Below are positions 34,285-48,036 of a stretch of 64,000 nt of DNA, piece by piece; within the stretch, counting starts at the first letter, position 1, and each line of letters opens with the position of its first letter. Location: assembly GCA_020091685.1 (NCBI GenBank), contig CM034603.1, forward strand, positions 26,318,298 through 26,382,297. The letters are read 5' to 3'. Both the position numbers and the translations under genes were made by a program. Origin of the DNA: Lutjanus erythropterus. Taxonomy: Eukaryota; Chordata; Actinopteri; Lutjaniformes; Lutjanidae. Below the pieces are notes generated by a model, which ran no database searches, was not told the DNA's origin, and saw only the letters and a program-made list of their open reading frames with translations.

Positions 34285-35898
34285 ACTCAACCAGCTGATT
34301 GCTGATTGTGGTCTGGTATGTGCATGGATCCTGGATGAGCCCCATGTTGTTTTGACCTGGCTCAAAGTGCCAACAAATGGGATACACACCAAGACGGATG
34401 TTTATTTAACCAAATGAAACCAAATTAAAGGGCCAAATTAAATATTTACAATATGGGGTGTCAGAAGAGTCAGTGTTGTGTGGCGTGCACGCATGGAAAT
34501 GGTGCATGCTTGTATTGTGTGGTGCAAAACAAAGTGTAAGGACAACTAAAAGGATATAACCGAATCGAAAATGAGGGATGCCTGTGAAGAGGCAGAGAGA
34601 GAGGTTAGAGCCAGGCAGGACTGAACCATGGGAACACCAGGCGCCACAGGTGTTCCTGATCATCTAATCACCCTGTAGATGACAGGGCTCATCACACATG
34701 AAACAGAATTTGTTTGAAGCATTAAATAAGTGGGCATGTGTTGTGTTGGCTGATTGCTCAAAATCAGTTTGGTTTTTCTCCAGCTCTTTGCTCTATTGTT
34801 GGGTAATTGACTTCACACATTAGAGATGCTTTGACTGCATCCGTAGACTGTTAGGTGTTTTCTTTTGTCCACTGATATGAAGTACTTTATGGCATCAGTT
34901 CAGTTCTTTTCAGAGTTTTAGTGAATTGAACTTAAAGTGTTTACACTCGCACGGTATTTAACGTTTCAAATATTTGTCAGCCGCAGATGGTTACCAATTA
35001 AAACATTCACACAAATTGAATCCATTGCCCCTCATTACGGTGACATCTGTGAGACGACAAAATGACATTTAGCAGCTCCCTCGTCGAGATCCAGCACTCT
35101 GTCACATTGTGAAAACTGCAGCCCACATGCCTACAGACAGCAGTCTGCCGTCAGTACGAGAACCGCAGACATGCGAGTTGTTCAGGACAGTCAGAGTTTG
35201 ATGACTAATCCCTTTCACACCCTCCATCGCCACCCAGCAGTCAGGGCGAATCCTTCACGGTAAAAGTTCCTGCTCTGCTCTGATGCAGATTGATGATGAG
35301 TCGTCTCTCAGGGGCAGGAGGACTGTATTAAGATGCCAGAGTTTTCAACACAAGTAACCTTTCCTTCAGGGCCTGTTGTCAATTCATAATGGAACATGAC
35401 GGATAATATATTGAGCACAAAAGGCACAGGAAAAAAGTGTACAGTATATAAACAGTGAAGACTTACCGAGACTTAGACTGCAACTTCTAACGTTTGAAAT
35501 TTGTGGACATATTTGTGGAAACACTGTGCAAGCTTCAGGTTACCAAAAGGGTGATACAAGATGTTTCACTCAGAAAGTGGAAGCTAGCGAGCTAGGCTAA
35601 CCTAGAGTGACCATATTTTCAATCCCTAAACCAGGACCCTGAAGTGTAAGCACTCATTCACTTATGCACCGTAGGTGTTTCCATCAGGATGGGGACAGTT
35701 ATTTTACCTACCGAGTGCACCTTTCAAAACCGTGGATGGCATTAACGCAGCATTTTTGTTGTAAGCCTCGTGGAGCGCTTAAGAAAAGACTGACTTTCTC
35801 TTTGGCATGACGGCTAACCGTTAGCATACTGACAGGTTCTGTCAGAAGGAGCTGCTTGCCTATGACTCATAGGCTACCAACAGCCTTGACAACAACGC

Positions 35899-35932
<34 letters not shown>
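35899..35932. repeat. (TTGA)n tetranucleotide microsatellite
   Basis: About eight perfect ATTG/TTGA units in adcy1 intron 3. Confidence 0.95.
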
Positions 35933-36536
35933 ATATACAGACAAATCAGTGGTGATTTCAGACTTGTGGTTCATTGTTTATGTTGTTATATAAGCTGAGG
36001 CAATAATGAGAGGGCCACAACGTGATAAACATCTATGTAAGCACTGAAAACAGTGTGTTTTACAGATATTTTTCTTATCTTGAAATCAGCATAATTCTGG
36101 ACTAGCTGAAACGATATGCTAACTAGCTTTCACTTGGACAGTGGAAGCCTAGCTTGCTATCATTAGCAGTGACTCTTACTAGACAGGACACTTCTGGTAT
36201 GCTATGGTTTTGGCTGTGTTCCAGGGCGAGAACATGTTAATGCTACTTAATTAATACGCTAAAGATCTACTCATGGTAGAGTTGTATTTCTGTTTCCTGT
36301 GATAATCATGGGATATTTAAGAATGGTGGCAAAGAGAGAGAAATAATGGTTTGGGTAAAAATAACTTCACACAGGAACTGAACCCTGGTCTCTTTTTTTT
36401 TCTTTTTGTTGTTGTTGTAGTTGTCGTTTTTTAAATTTGATTGAGAAACAGCAGAGTAAACACAGAAAATAGTGCCAATTCTGAACCTGTCTCCTGTGCC
36501 AAAGTGACCCATGCATCCACCACATCCTCTTCCTAA

Positions 36537-37610
36537 AGCCACATTCAGACAGAATCAGGCATTGTGGGATTTAGCCACACCATTATGCAGCAGTGTGGGC
36601 AGTGTGTGGGGTTGTTTATTTGTAATGAGAACACAACGGCCGTGAAACAATCAGACAACAACATTGTATTTCTCTCACTGCTCTCTCTTCCCATTCAATC
36701 TGTTCCTTGATTGTCCCCAGCTGTTTTCACACATGCACTCTGAACTATACCCTGAGAATCGGGACAGGACATCGTCCACATGTTCCCTTTCATACATGCA
36801 TCACACATTCGGAGATTGTCCGTGTCAGACATAATTCGCATATGTTGGAAATACTCTGTATGGTTCATCTGACGGGTGGCGCATGCAGAGCGTGCAGGAG
36901 GAGGACTTATCTGTAATAATGACTGTTGTTGCGTTTATATCTGTACAACCCAAGTCTCAAAATTAATTGTGATCAAAATGGAGAGTGATCAACTGACTCC
37001 AGTCTGACTCCAGCTGACTGTAATCTGATATGTTCACATCACAGATGACAAATAAAGACATTAAAACATGAGCTAAAAAAATATTAGACTCATGTAGGCT
37101 GATAGTAAGCATCAGATAGTCTATGAAAACAAAACATTCAATGAAAGAGTGGCTTCACAGACAAGCGGCGACTCACCATGCAGCATCATCGACACTGAGC
37201 TGCTCTGTTCGCACATGCGGCTCACCTGGATTTAGCACTAGCGAGCTGGCAGGGTTAAGTCCGGGCCAAATAACGCAGATATTTGAATTCACGCATACAG
37301 CTCCTCCGAGTAGTGTCTGTAGAATTGCAGAATGTCAGTGCATGCGTGAAATGGATTCCTGTCTTTCTCTCTAACAAATCAACACAAACCAAAGGAAGTG
37401 TCTTGGTGTCGCTATTTTGCAGCATAAAATGCAGCCAGTCCCAGACATGGAAGCTGGACATGAAATACACCAGGGGACTTTTTTTTTTTTTTTTAGCGAC
37501 ATCAGGTTGCGATTCTCCAAAAGTTGAATTTTTTTCCATCACATGCTGCTGCGTTTTTTGCCCCCACAACCAAATCCTACTGCAGCGCCTGATTCTGTCT
37601 GAACGTGACT
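36537..37610. mobile_element. Harbinger-type non-autonomous element with TAA duplication
   Basis: Terminal inverted repeats of about 24 bp agree at 22 positions: left AGCCACATTCAGACAGAATC, right (inverted) AGTCACGTTCAGACAGAATC. Both flanks are TAA (36534-36536 and 37611-37613), the TWA target duplication expected of PIF/Harbinger. No intact transposase is seen in the 1.07 kb interior. Confidence 0.8.
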
Positions 37611-38440
37611 TAAGTCACCCTGTACGCTGATAAACTAAAAACTTTATGCACTTATTTCAATCCAAGCCATGAGTTTTTCCTAAACCTGACCCACCATATT
37701 TCGTGTATAAACCTGCAGACAGTCATGCATGTAAGCTCCAGAAACAGCAATATGGTGAAAGCAGTGCACCAATGAGTGAGCTCCATTCTTAGCATGTAAT
37801 CAACGCTGTGTTCTCAGCAACAGACATACCTCCTTCTGGTTCGTGTTATTTCAATAGCTGCTGAGTCATCAGCAACTTGCAGACACTCACTGCTGTGTTC
37901 ATAAATTAAAATTTCTTTTTTCGGTTATTATAATTCTGAGCACAACTATTACATGAGTAAAAAAAATATTGTATGTAGAAGAATTTTAATTTCAGTTCAC
38001 CTTTAAACCTCGGGCACTTTCAGTCCTATATACCAACTGTCAAAAGGGAATACAAGTTCACCTGGAGACGGTGACAGAAGCTTGATGGTTGCATTATATC
38101 CTGGAACAGCTCCTCAGCAGCTCCTAACAGGACGTGTCTCCACCTTGATCCCCATGAGAATGCTCTCGCTTCTATTTTGAGTCGCTCTGCTTGACTGCGC
38201 TGCCAGTCATTTAGAGAACACAGCAGACTCTCTCCCTCTCTCTCTTGTCTTTTTTTATTTTTTGTTGCTGCAGGTCATTAATTTAAATGTTTGATTAGTT
38301 TGTTGTAAACACATTATGCCAAGAGAACGCTCGAATTTGCCTCAGGCTTCCTAAATTATGATGCTCCCAAAAAAGTTGTGTCTACATACAATAGACCATG
38401 CTGCATTGACTCAAGCGCTTCTTTTTTCTCTCTGTTGCAG

Positions 38441-38552
38441 CATCCTGTTTGCAGATATAGTCGGTTTCACCAGCCTGGCCTCCCAGTGCACAGCCCAGGA
38501 ACTGGTTAAACTGCTAAATGAGCTGTTTGGAAAGTTTGATGAGCTTGCCACG
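38441..38552 (+). CDS. adcy1: adcy1 exon 4: first catalytic aspartate of C1a
   Basis: 112 bases completing codon 293 and encoding residues 294-330. [20 protein letters not shown] carries Asp298, the first of two aspartates that hold the catalytic metal ions (human Asp310 by a constant offset of 12), followed by [17 protein letters not shown]. Phase 0 at the donor GTAGGT. The sequence is almost identical to mammalian ADCY1. Confidence 0.96.
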
Positions 38553-38734
38553 GTAGGTTTGTTTCCCTTCTTCGAGCACACATCCCTCAATTACAGCCAC
38601 TGTTGGCATACAAAATCTGCTCTTTTTCCCCCGTGTGTACACTTTGTCCAAACTTTGACACGACATGAATGTGTGTGCGTGTACTGCTTTGACCACAAGC
38701 TGCTGGCACATGCCACTATTGTCCCAGCTTAGCA

Positions 38735-38742
38735 TGACGTCA
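38735..38742 (+). promoter_or_regulatory. adcy1: Perfect CRE octamer (TGACGTCA) in intron 4
   Basis: The full palindromic cAMP-response element lies about 180 bases after exon 4. It would place a CREB site in a gene whose product makes cAMP, but one 8-mer in 64 kb can occur by chance. Confidence 0.25.
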
Positions 38743-39149
38743 CAGCGAATACTGGAAGCCCATATGATGCATAATATGATTATCCAGTGCTTCATTTGAG
38801 GAAGAGTTGACAGACCTCTTTAATCTAGGCCAGATTTACCCAGGGCTAAACCTCGCCTCCACTCCGGTTGTGTGAATGAACTGAATGAAGGGCCATGCTG
38901 AGTCGTACTTGTCCCAATCTCTCTTGGTTTGCCTGTGGAAAAGATTTCAGCTCTCCCATCTGTCAATATTTCACTCTTTGTGATTTCGGTGCTGAAAATC
39001 CGCTCAACTTTTTGCTGTGAATTTGACCGCTGCGGTTAATCTAGTCGCTTTCAAATGTGACGCTGTCAGTGGTGGTGTTACAAAATCTTTTTATCATAAT
39101 ACTAATGGTATGTTGACTTGCACTTATGTATGTTTGCAATTATCCATGC

Positions 39150-39857
39150 AAAAGTTCACATTATTTGATATGGGGCTATATGAAGTAATTATCGATAGTC
39201 AGCGTATTACCTGCTGTGGACAGGGACAGCAGCAAAAGTTATTTTAGCCACTTAGAAAAGGCCCACCTAAAAATCATCAATATCAGTTGAAGTGTACACT
39301 TTATTTAGAATATTTGAACTACTTCACTTTGCCATTAGACAGCCTTTTTCGTTGGGAAACAGCAGTTATACAAGCCAAATATTGCTCTCTCCAAATCAAC
39401 CAAACTCCATAGACAAAAACAGTGATAACCTCGCAGAACACAAAAGTTGCTGGTCTACTGCTGCCTTGGTCTACTAATTTGTTGTGTGACTTATGTGTTT
39501 TAAAAGGATAGTTCGGTTTCACCAATTTCAACAACTCTTGTGTTCTGTGAGGTAAAATCACTGCTTTCGTCTATGGAGTTTGGTCGATTCGGCCATATTT
39601 AGCTTACATAACTGTTAACCCTTCTGATGGCAAATTAAAGCAGTGAAAATGTTCTAAATATAGCATACACTTAAACGGATATTGACACATTTTGTTGCTA
39701 ACTGCGTCCAGAGCAGGTCATTGTTTAGTTTCTGTGCCAGTACTCTGCTCTGTGCTGTTTCTCTTAACTGGGGGCGTGCAGGCTGCCATCTTCTGTAGGT
39801 GATATACTGACTATTAATAAGTACCTCATACAGCCCCACATCAAATAATCCAAACTA
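39150..39857. repeat. Foldback element, most complete copy of its family
   Basis: The left end ATTTGATATGGGGCTATATG and the inverted right end ATTTGATGTGGGGCTGTATG extend into arms of roughly 300 bp that pair along most of their length (for example TAGACAGCC...TTGGGAAAC, CCAAACTCCAT against ATGGAGTTTGG). A related family lies at 23365, 54572 and 55596. No protein coding. Confidence 0.75.
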
Positions 39858-40389
39858 TCACTTTACTTATATTGCTCCTTCTCCAACACTTTTCAGTTTG
39901 GCTGACACGTACAGTATCTGTGTTTGGTGAGAAGGCATAGCCCCTGAGCCCCTGCAGATCACCCTGCCACAGCCTTATCTACATGTAATCTGGCCTCTAT
40001 TACTTACACTAGGCACATGCCCTTGTCAAATCCATTAATCCACACAGGATTACAACTAACCCTTTTTTTGCTTTCATAGAAGGTTTTGCTTGGCCGTGTT
40101 GAGAGCTTCTATTTTTAACTTGTTTGTTTACAGGCACAAAATTAGAACTGACTAAAAACAGAGTGTCTCTCGTTCGTCTTGTATAAGTCAAATAATTGTC
40201 ATTGCCTTTGCAATTAATGTTAGATCAGCTGATTAACCTGATCTTGCAGTTTTGTATATCAGTCGCAGTCTGTCTTTATCCTACGGAAAGTTGCATTTTA
40301 CCCTGAAATGCTATTAGCCGAAATAAGATGATTCAGTAACATTTTATTTTGAATAGCCTGTACATAAGACTGCCATTACACTGCCATAA

Positions 40390-40740
40390 CCATGCCATGA
40401 CACCTGTCATGAGCGTGAAGGAGTCTTTTTTTCATAACGTGAAGTTTATGACTGTTGTCATTAACTATTAGCCAATTGGTTATGTCATTTTAATGCAAAA
40501 TTGACAAAGTTGAGATATCTTTGTTATGACAACTTGCCAGGAGGAACCTGAACGGTTATAATAATATATAATATATAATCTCAAGTTGTCATGACAGACA
40601 TCTGAAGCAGTGTCAAATTGGTATTAAAAATGACAGAAATGACCAAATGACACTAAATGATAACAGTCATAAACACCCATAAAGACTTCTTCATATTCAT
40701 GACAGGTGTCATGACATGTTAATGATATGATAATGAGAAG
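40390..40740. repeat. Palindromic MITE-like foldback
   Basis: CATGACACCTGTCATGAGCG (left) pairs with the reverse complement of ATTCATGACAGGTGTCATG (right), and AGTCTTT...TTTATGACTG with CAGTCATAAA...AAAGACT. Repeated TGTCATGACA motifs occur throughout. No coding capacity. Confidence 0.75.
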
Positions 40741-41342
40741 CTGTCATGACAAAGACATCAGTTTGCTTTGATTAATATCACATTGTCCTAACAAAGACAT
40801 CTCAAACAATTCAAGCTTTTTTTCCCTTCATTTCAAAGATGCTATGATGAATTTAGCTCTAAAAATGATACATTTTCACACATAGTTTGGCTTGAAGAGC
40901 TGCTATCTTGAGCCACGTCAATTTCCTTGCTGTTGTGATTCGAGCTGTCTCATTCCTTTGGTTACTACTGAATAGATTGGTCTGATCTCTGCTTGGCTGC
41001 TAGCTGGGAGCCTCGTGTTACACTGAAAGGCTGTCCCCAGCCATGAAAGTTGTCATCAAATGTTCTAGCCTTGCCCTGACCCAAAGCCCCACTCATTCTG
41101 ATCCACTTTGGCAGGAAGTGGCAGTGCCAGTGACTCATAGCTGTGGTCACTGTGGGCACTCAGACTCTCCTCGTTCCATACGAAGAGCGGGCGATGCCAC
41201 ATGGCCACTGGGCACCGTCTCATAATACCATTCCAACACCATCCCCACACCACCTGTCCACTCTTTGGACTTGTCAAGCTGCATGGGAAGTGGGCCAGGG
41301 ACGCAGTGTTCTCCTAAAGTGCTGCTGATGTAGTAGACCAAG

Positions 41343-41389
41343 TCTCCTCTCCTCTCCTCTCCTCTCCTCTCCTCTCCTCAAGTCATTCA
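41343..41389. repeat. (CTCCT)n pentanucleotide microsatellite
   Basis: About nine perfect CTCCT units with strict purine/pyrimidine strand asymmetry, in adcy1 intron 4. Confidence 0.95.
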
Positions 41390-44304
41390 ACTAAATTTTT
41401 CAAATAAATGAGGCTACAGTAAGGCAGCAAATATGCACAAAGCTTTATCAGAATGCTTATAGTCACTCACTGTGATTACAGTCTCATCTCCCTTTAGCGG
41501 CTAATAAATTCACATCTGTATCTGAATTTTATACATAATCACTTAATATCTTAAAATAGACATTCTTGTGTTTGAGTGTTTAGTAACAGTTTTCAGAAAC
41601 TTTTCAGCCTGATCTCCATATCAGTCATCACTAATGCTCTTAAAAGGAATGTACTATTCCTGTATCAAAGAGGCTTTGGTTTCCTCAGAAGTGGACTGGT
41701 AAGAATTTCAAACTAATGTAAACCATTGCAATCTGTCTCCTCCCGTAGTCTCAGCTGAGTGCAGCTGAGAGCAAGCTGCATACAAAACGCTGACATATTA
41801 CTGTATCTCTTTATAAAGTTGATAGCAGAGCGCTGGTCAGGTTAAATACAGTGTGTTTTTTCAGAGCGAACACAGAGAGCAGAGAGAGTTAACCAAAATT
41901 TGTAAGGTTGCAGGCCGTATAACTAAAACAAGTCAAAAAAAGCACCATATAGTTGAAGTGGACTACAGGTTTGGTTGATATTTTGCTGCATCGTGAGTGT
42001 CACCTTTCACATTACATGCAGTACCCATTGTTTAAGTCTTCATGAAACAGAAATCAGAGCACTGTTTGTTTTTGTATATTGACAAGTTTCCTGTAAAAAC
42101 AGGCAGTTAGCCAGGGACTTACTGCAGTAGCTAATAGCGCTGAATGAGCATTAATGCAAGAAGCTGGTGGACATCAGGGGAAAAACCACAAAGCATTTCC
42201 TCCATTAAATATGATCCAATTTCACCCAGATCAGAGAACAGAGTCATTAGTTGTGCTTTTGTACAGTAACATTAATCAGCGAGGCCCCCTGTTGATCGTG
42301 TGCTCCATGAAGCTAATGTTAGCTAGCTGCTGAAGTAGTCCGCTGTAAAATGCCTTGCGCATAATGTGTTGTCATGGATACTGCTTCCCTCAAAGTGAAT
42401 ATAATGAGTGGGCCTGTAACACCGGTGTTTTGGTTTTTAAATTCTAGCCAGTAACCGTGGTAACCACAGTATTTTGGTGAAGCAGAACAAGGCTTGAGGT
42501 GGCGGACATCTTGAAAGACACACCGACGTACCATACTGTTGTAAATGGGCCAGCTAATGAAAGAATATTGATTGAAAGGTGGATGTCATGATGCGATTGG
42601 TTATTAAAATTGGTTAGTTCTCGCTTACATAAGCACCCATGAGGTTCACAGGAAGAGGAAATGAACAGATTTCCTGTGGCTTTGACATAAAAATACAAAG
42701 CAATTGACTTGTGTGTATTTTTAACAATATGTTGTTAAACTGGGTATGTGATCTAAAAGGGTTAAAAGGGTATTTTTCATTTCACCTTGACTTTAATATG
42801 AAAATATTGATTATCTTTCTCTCTCTTGACTGTGCCAATAGTCTGCACCCTTGTGTGTCATGTTGTAATTGCCAAAGGAAAGACAGTGAAGCTAATGTTT
42901 TGCGTTAGTCTGGAAAGCTAACAGCCAGTCATGGAATAAAGTAAAATGTCTTGTGTCAGATTTGGATTTTAAATTTGGCTGCACCAGTAACAGATTCACA
43001 CAGGCTGGATTCAAGAGTCAACTGTAGGCTTATCAGATCTGTACTCCTGTGAGACCTGATCAACCTCTGTTGCAGATGCTGATATAAGGAGAGCTTTGGG
43101 GTGTTTCATGTTTAGCTGTGTGTTCAAATACACATGTTGGTAACACCTGATGAGATATTTAGAGGCATGATTCTTCTCTAAGCTTGGCAACTTACATTAG
43201 AAGACATAAAAAAACAATAGTCTTTCCTTCTTCTTCTTGCACCGTGCCTTATTAGGTAGGGGGGTGGCTTGAAAATTGAAGTTTACAGGAAACCCACTCA
43301 CACTGATCAGTATTTGCCGTTTGATTCCCACCACCCACAGGAACACAAGCTGTGAGTAATTATAACTCTTCACCAGCAGGCTGAGAATCTGCCGACTGCC
43401 GCGGAGACCGAAGACAAGGGGCGCAAACATCTCAGGAAAGCTCTGAAACCTTATCTCTACTCAAACCTGCTCTGTGCGGTGAAATGGTGAAAATAAAAGA
43501 CTAAGACTGACACACAAAGCAGACAACAGTTATTCCATACATGGCTGAAATGACAGAGTTTATGGCGCTGTAGAAACGGTCAGATCATGGCGTTTTCTCT
43601 GTGCTTCTTTAAATACAAATAACATTAAACATTGTGCATTAAACATGGTGATGGTAATGTTTGTTTTCCTAAGTAAAATAATTGAAGAGATTTATTTCAA
43701 AGAGCGATAACAAGAATGTAAACTGACACACCAACTGGTTCCGCTCTCACTTGATAAACACTTCCTCTCCCTGGCTGAGTTTCCAACAGTCTGTCGGGCA
43801 CCTGAAACAACAGTTTCTTTTGAGAGAGGGACTCTGTGATTAATTTATGGTTGTTGTGATTCTATATAACATTAATAGCTCCGGACTGGAAGTGCTTTTG
43901 TGTCTGTACGCCCGCCTGTGTGTGCTGTTGCTGTTTCCATGGCAGACTTTCACAAAGCTTTTCATTCTTGTGTCTCTTCTTCTTTTCTCTCCTCCCGCAA
44001 CACCTCCCTGCATCACAGCTTTAAGACTCCTCCGCTCCTTGTTTCGCAGCTCCTTGATTGACATGCAGCAGCCTACTTCCCTCAACTGTGTCTTTTATGC
44101 CCTGTGGTTCTCTGCACTCTCTTCCTCTCTCATGTTTCCATTTTTAGGATGGCTCAATGATGTATCTATCTGCTGCCTCTTACTTCCTCGACGAGCCAGA
44201 ATTCCCTTTTCATTCACATATATGTGACTGTGAAAGCTCACAAAATAGCATCCATCACATGTGCAGTGCATGAAGTTTACATAAATCATTGCCATATATG
44301 TATC

Positions 44305-45062
44305 TAGGGCTGTGGGACGGTATGGATTTTTTTCTTACCACAGTATTTGACCGGGATGGAGGTTTGCTGTGACTGCCTTAATAATCACATTTTACTGAAG
44401 CATACTTTGAAAAGCATGATGTAACTCCTTTAAGGAATGGGGCAGTGTGTAAGTGAAGGAGAGCGAGCAGTAGACTGATGCTGCTGCTTGTTTAGCAGTA
44501 AGTTGTCAGTGTGGCAGTAAATGTACTGTATATACTAAAGTGTGGCAGCCAATAAATGCTGCAGCTTCTCAAGACCAAGAAAAGTCTTCTTCTTTCCCAC
44601 CTGCTGGAAAAGTAATGGGGTTAATCCTGAAGTAAACTGAGCAGGAATGGCTAACATTAAGCTCATGCTAAAGCTAGTGTTGTACCTTTACAACGTCAGC
44701 TCCATTGCAATTGTATCTCCTCCAGAAGCTTTGTAATCCAGACTTGAACTGCAGCATCTTTTTTGGAGTCACTTTTCTTTCTTGAAAAGAGCTGTTGTTG
44801 TTGTTAGTATGTTGTTACCTGCTCACTGGCAAATATAAGATGAAATGGGTTGAGTCTGTTGACCAATCAGAGGCTGAGTTCCTGACTTGTCTGTGGCAGC
44901 GCTGATATTTAGGCGTATTAATAGATCCATGCATTGGTCTTAACATGAGATCGACCTTTCAAAATAAAATTTGCAGTGGTGACAGTAATGAGTTCAGCCC
45001 TGCCGTAGGCATTACGAGATTGCATTGTGGTAATGCAGTAATATCGTTATCATCACAGCCTT
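44305..45062. mobile_element. DNA element with GGCTGTG terminal repeats
   Basis: Left GGGCTGTGGGACGGTATGGA and TTACCACAGTATTTGAC; right, inverted, AGGCTGTGATGATAACGATA and ATTACCACAATGC. The ends resemble hAT-like non-autonomous elements of teleosts, but I cannot define a clean target duplication. Confidence 0.5.
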
Positions 45063-45280
45063 ATTTGTATGACTGAAATGTTTTTTTCCACTATTTTAAA
45101 TTTACCCAAGGAGAATATCTGACATTCAGTTGTCAGAACTATTATTCCTTGTTTAAACTTTATACTGTAATTTCCCCTTCATTAAGAGGAAGGACCGACA
45201 CAGCAAAGACTCGTTCAGGCATGACTGAGTAACCTGAGATGGTGAAGAAACTAGATTTTGTAAAGACTGTTGACGAATTT

Positions 45281-45846
45281 AACTCACACTTTGTTTTACA
45301 GTACAGTAAATAGAGGTAGCAAGCTGTGCTTTGTATCAAATTAGACAAAAACTAGAAACAATCTGTTCTTTGATAACAGTATTAAACCCTTTATTAGACT
45401 TTATTAGAGACACATTATGACAGAATCATGCTGCAAACTAAAGTCTACTAGTTGAGACACACCTTATTCAGCTGGTCCTATACAAATAGCAGAGCAGCTG
45501 ATGCCAGTGTCTACTGCAAATCACAATCAAATCTGTGCAATCACTCATATATTCATATAATGTTTTTTAAAGCAGGAACTAGCAGATATATGATTTTATT
45601 GTTGTTCACAGTTCAGTTCTGTTTTAATGTGTCCCAAATTACTCTACAAGAAACTGCAATAACGGTGGGAAACAATACACTTTACAGTACAGCTCTGTTG
45701 TAATCTGTTCATAATTATCAACTAATAGTCTAATGAGAGTTTAATAAAGGGTCTAATACTGTTTAATAAAGAAGACATCATTTCTAGTTTTTTGCCTACG
45801 TTGATAAATTGTTGTCTTATTAGTGTACTGTCAAATAAAGTGTGAC
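45281..45846. repeat. Foldback element, about 130-bp arms
   Basis: GTATTAAACCCTTTATTAGA (left) pairs with TTAATAAAGGGTCTAATACT (right), and CAAAAACTAGAAAC with ATTTCTAGTTTTTTG. The outer ends are TCACACTTTGTTTTACAGTA and, inverted, TCACACTTTATTTGACAGTA. Confidence 0.75.
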
Positions 45847-48036
45847 CAAAACTGAACCAAAAAAGTTAACTTTAAAAACCTGTTCCAAATGCTTTGTAGA
45901 CATGATGGTTTGTACATCTGCAGGTTTATATAATACAAAATCCTGTGCCAAGAGAAATATAACAGATACAACTGGTTAGGATGCTAATAAAAATGTCTTA
46001 TTTTTAAATTAAGCACAAGGACTGTTCACTGCCCACACTGTGACAGCTGCCTGCCTGAAACCAAAGTCTGGGTGTAAACACAACTCAAATAACCCTGTTT
46101 GGGTTTCTCTCACGAGCAGGTGCAAGGATCACTGTCAAGTCCTGCAGTTTCCCTCAGACGCCTGTGTGCGAGAAACTGTGGACTGAGGCAAAACCCAAAC
46201 CAAACAAGCCAGCTTGAGTTCCTCACGGAGGAGTAAGAGAAAAAAAAATGCTTCTGTTCCAAGAAAAAAAAATAATATGATGGTTGTCATTGCGGTGAAA
46301 AACACATGAAGCAACTTGCACTTCCAGAAACTGGGGGACTTACATAAGGCAGATATTTACAGATATCCTGAATTTTACTTACTAATACATAAAAAAAAGA
46401 AGCTCACTGACAAGCAAACATCCATGTCTTTCAAAGATATGGCCAGAATTCAAGTTTAAATCATTTGAAAAATGAGACAACATTATTGACAGAACACAAA
46501 AAACAGTTCTGACGTGTCAAAGATGTTTATATACTGAGTTGCAGAAATATCTACTAAAGTTGGCATGCTAACCAGTTAGCCTTGGCTCCTTTTTTCCCCA
46601 CTGCTGATCCCCCACCCCCCTCTCGCTCCTCTCTCACCTCACACCTCTCCTGTGTCTTTGTCATCTCCAGAGTCAGAGTCGTGGTCGGGGCCGTTGTTAA
46701 TTTTCTGACTACTGTAATCCCTTTTCCTCAAGCTGGCCTCGCTGGGCCAGAGTGTGGGAGTTCTCTCCTCCTTTGACCTTGAAGTGACCTTTTGCAGATG
46801 ACCATATATCTCACATATTGTCCCTTTAAACGACACAACCCCAGTTTATAATGCTGGCTTTTTAAAAATAAATTCTTCAAGCCCACACAGATAAACCCAA
46901 AAAGGGGTTACTGTTCAGGCAACATCTATATGTGTAAATCCAGTCAAGTGCCCTTTTAAATTTTTTGTTTGCAGATTTTTTAAAATTTGTCATACTAGAA
47001 TAAATGTCGCTGAACCTTTCATTTATTAATAGCTTTTAGTTTCATTACAAAGCGTTGCTCAGCTGAATGCTGATTTCACAGGAAGGCTGTCCTCAGTTAT
47101 ACTGTAATTACAATGCTCACAGTGAGTGTTCTTGAGGTGTTTTTTTTTAATATTGTGACAGAAGAAAAATGGCAAAAAAAAAGAAAAAAAAAAAAAAAAT
47201 CACAGTACATTCATCTGGCTGGAATTTTGAATCACAGTCCAAGTTAAATAGACTGGTACAAATAGTTTGTGGTTTAATGATAATTGAATATAATAGCATA
47301 CATGATTTGTCTATTTGCACATTTCTCACTGTGTCAGAGACATTATTTATACAATCATCAACTAATTCTGTTTACCATTTACTTATAACGTATCATGGTT
47401 AATATAACTTGCCATACATTCACTACTGATTCTGATGTGTGTGTTTGCAGTATTTCTTAGACTTTAAATGTAGGCTACTGTAGGTTCTTTATATAATTTC
47501 AAGAAAACAAAGCTCCTTGATTCCAGTGCTGATCAAATGTTCAGAAAAACAGTGCCATCTTGTAACTAAAACAGTCTTGGAAACACTGAACATTTGTTAT
47601 CTGTCATATCCGTCATATCTGTTAAATATATCTACAGTACATAGGTTTTACTTCACGGATCTCCGTCACCCGCTCGCTCCGGCCCACCAGGCTGTGGTGT
47701 GGGAGGAGGAAGTGTTGATATATTATTCACTTGCTGTTACACATAAATTATTGTATATGAATTCCAATCGATAAGAGAGCCTTTGACAAAAAGGAAAATA
47801 TCCAGTGGAGCAGGGGAAATGTTGACAGAACTTCAGTAGCACTCTTAAAGATTCGGCCTTTGCAATGAATCATTGTCTGGCTATATTGATGAAATGACAT
47901 GAAATAATTCGACAAACCAAGGTTTGAATAATGTTTCTTTCAAATCTATGTAATGGCCTGATATAAAATGCATGATATAGTGTGATTGCCTGCAATTAGA
48001 ATTGAGAAATGTGTTAAAAATTGATATCAATCTCCA

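Larger units (their letters stand above)
27089..38440 (+). other. adcy1: adcy1 intron 3 (11.4 kb)
   Basis: No exon was recognised inside. 27893-28340 resembles a teleost repeat (AATGTGTAACATTTCCACAT, ATGTTTCCAACAATGTTCAA), low confidence. Also present: a TTAA-flanked element (29944-30615), an hAT-like end (30950-31030, GACCCTAAGTGTGGGAAACACTG-type), a solo end of the 39-kb foldback family (32461-32515), a GT microsatellite, a (TTGA)n run and a Harbinger-type element (36537-37610). 31090-34230 and 34300-35890 are largely unique. The acceptor has a strong pyrimidine tract. Confidence 0.75.
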
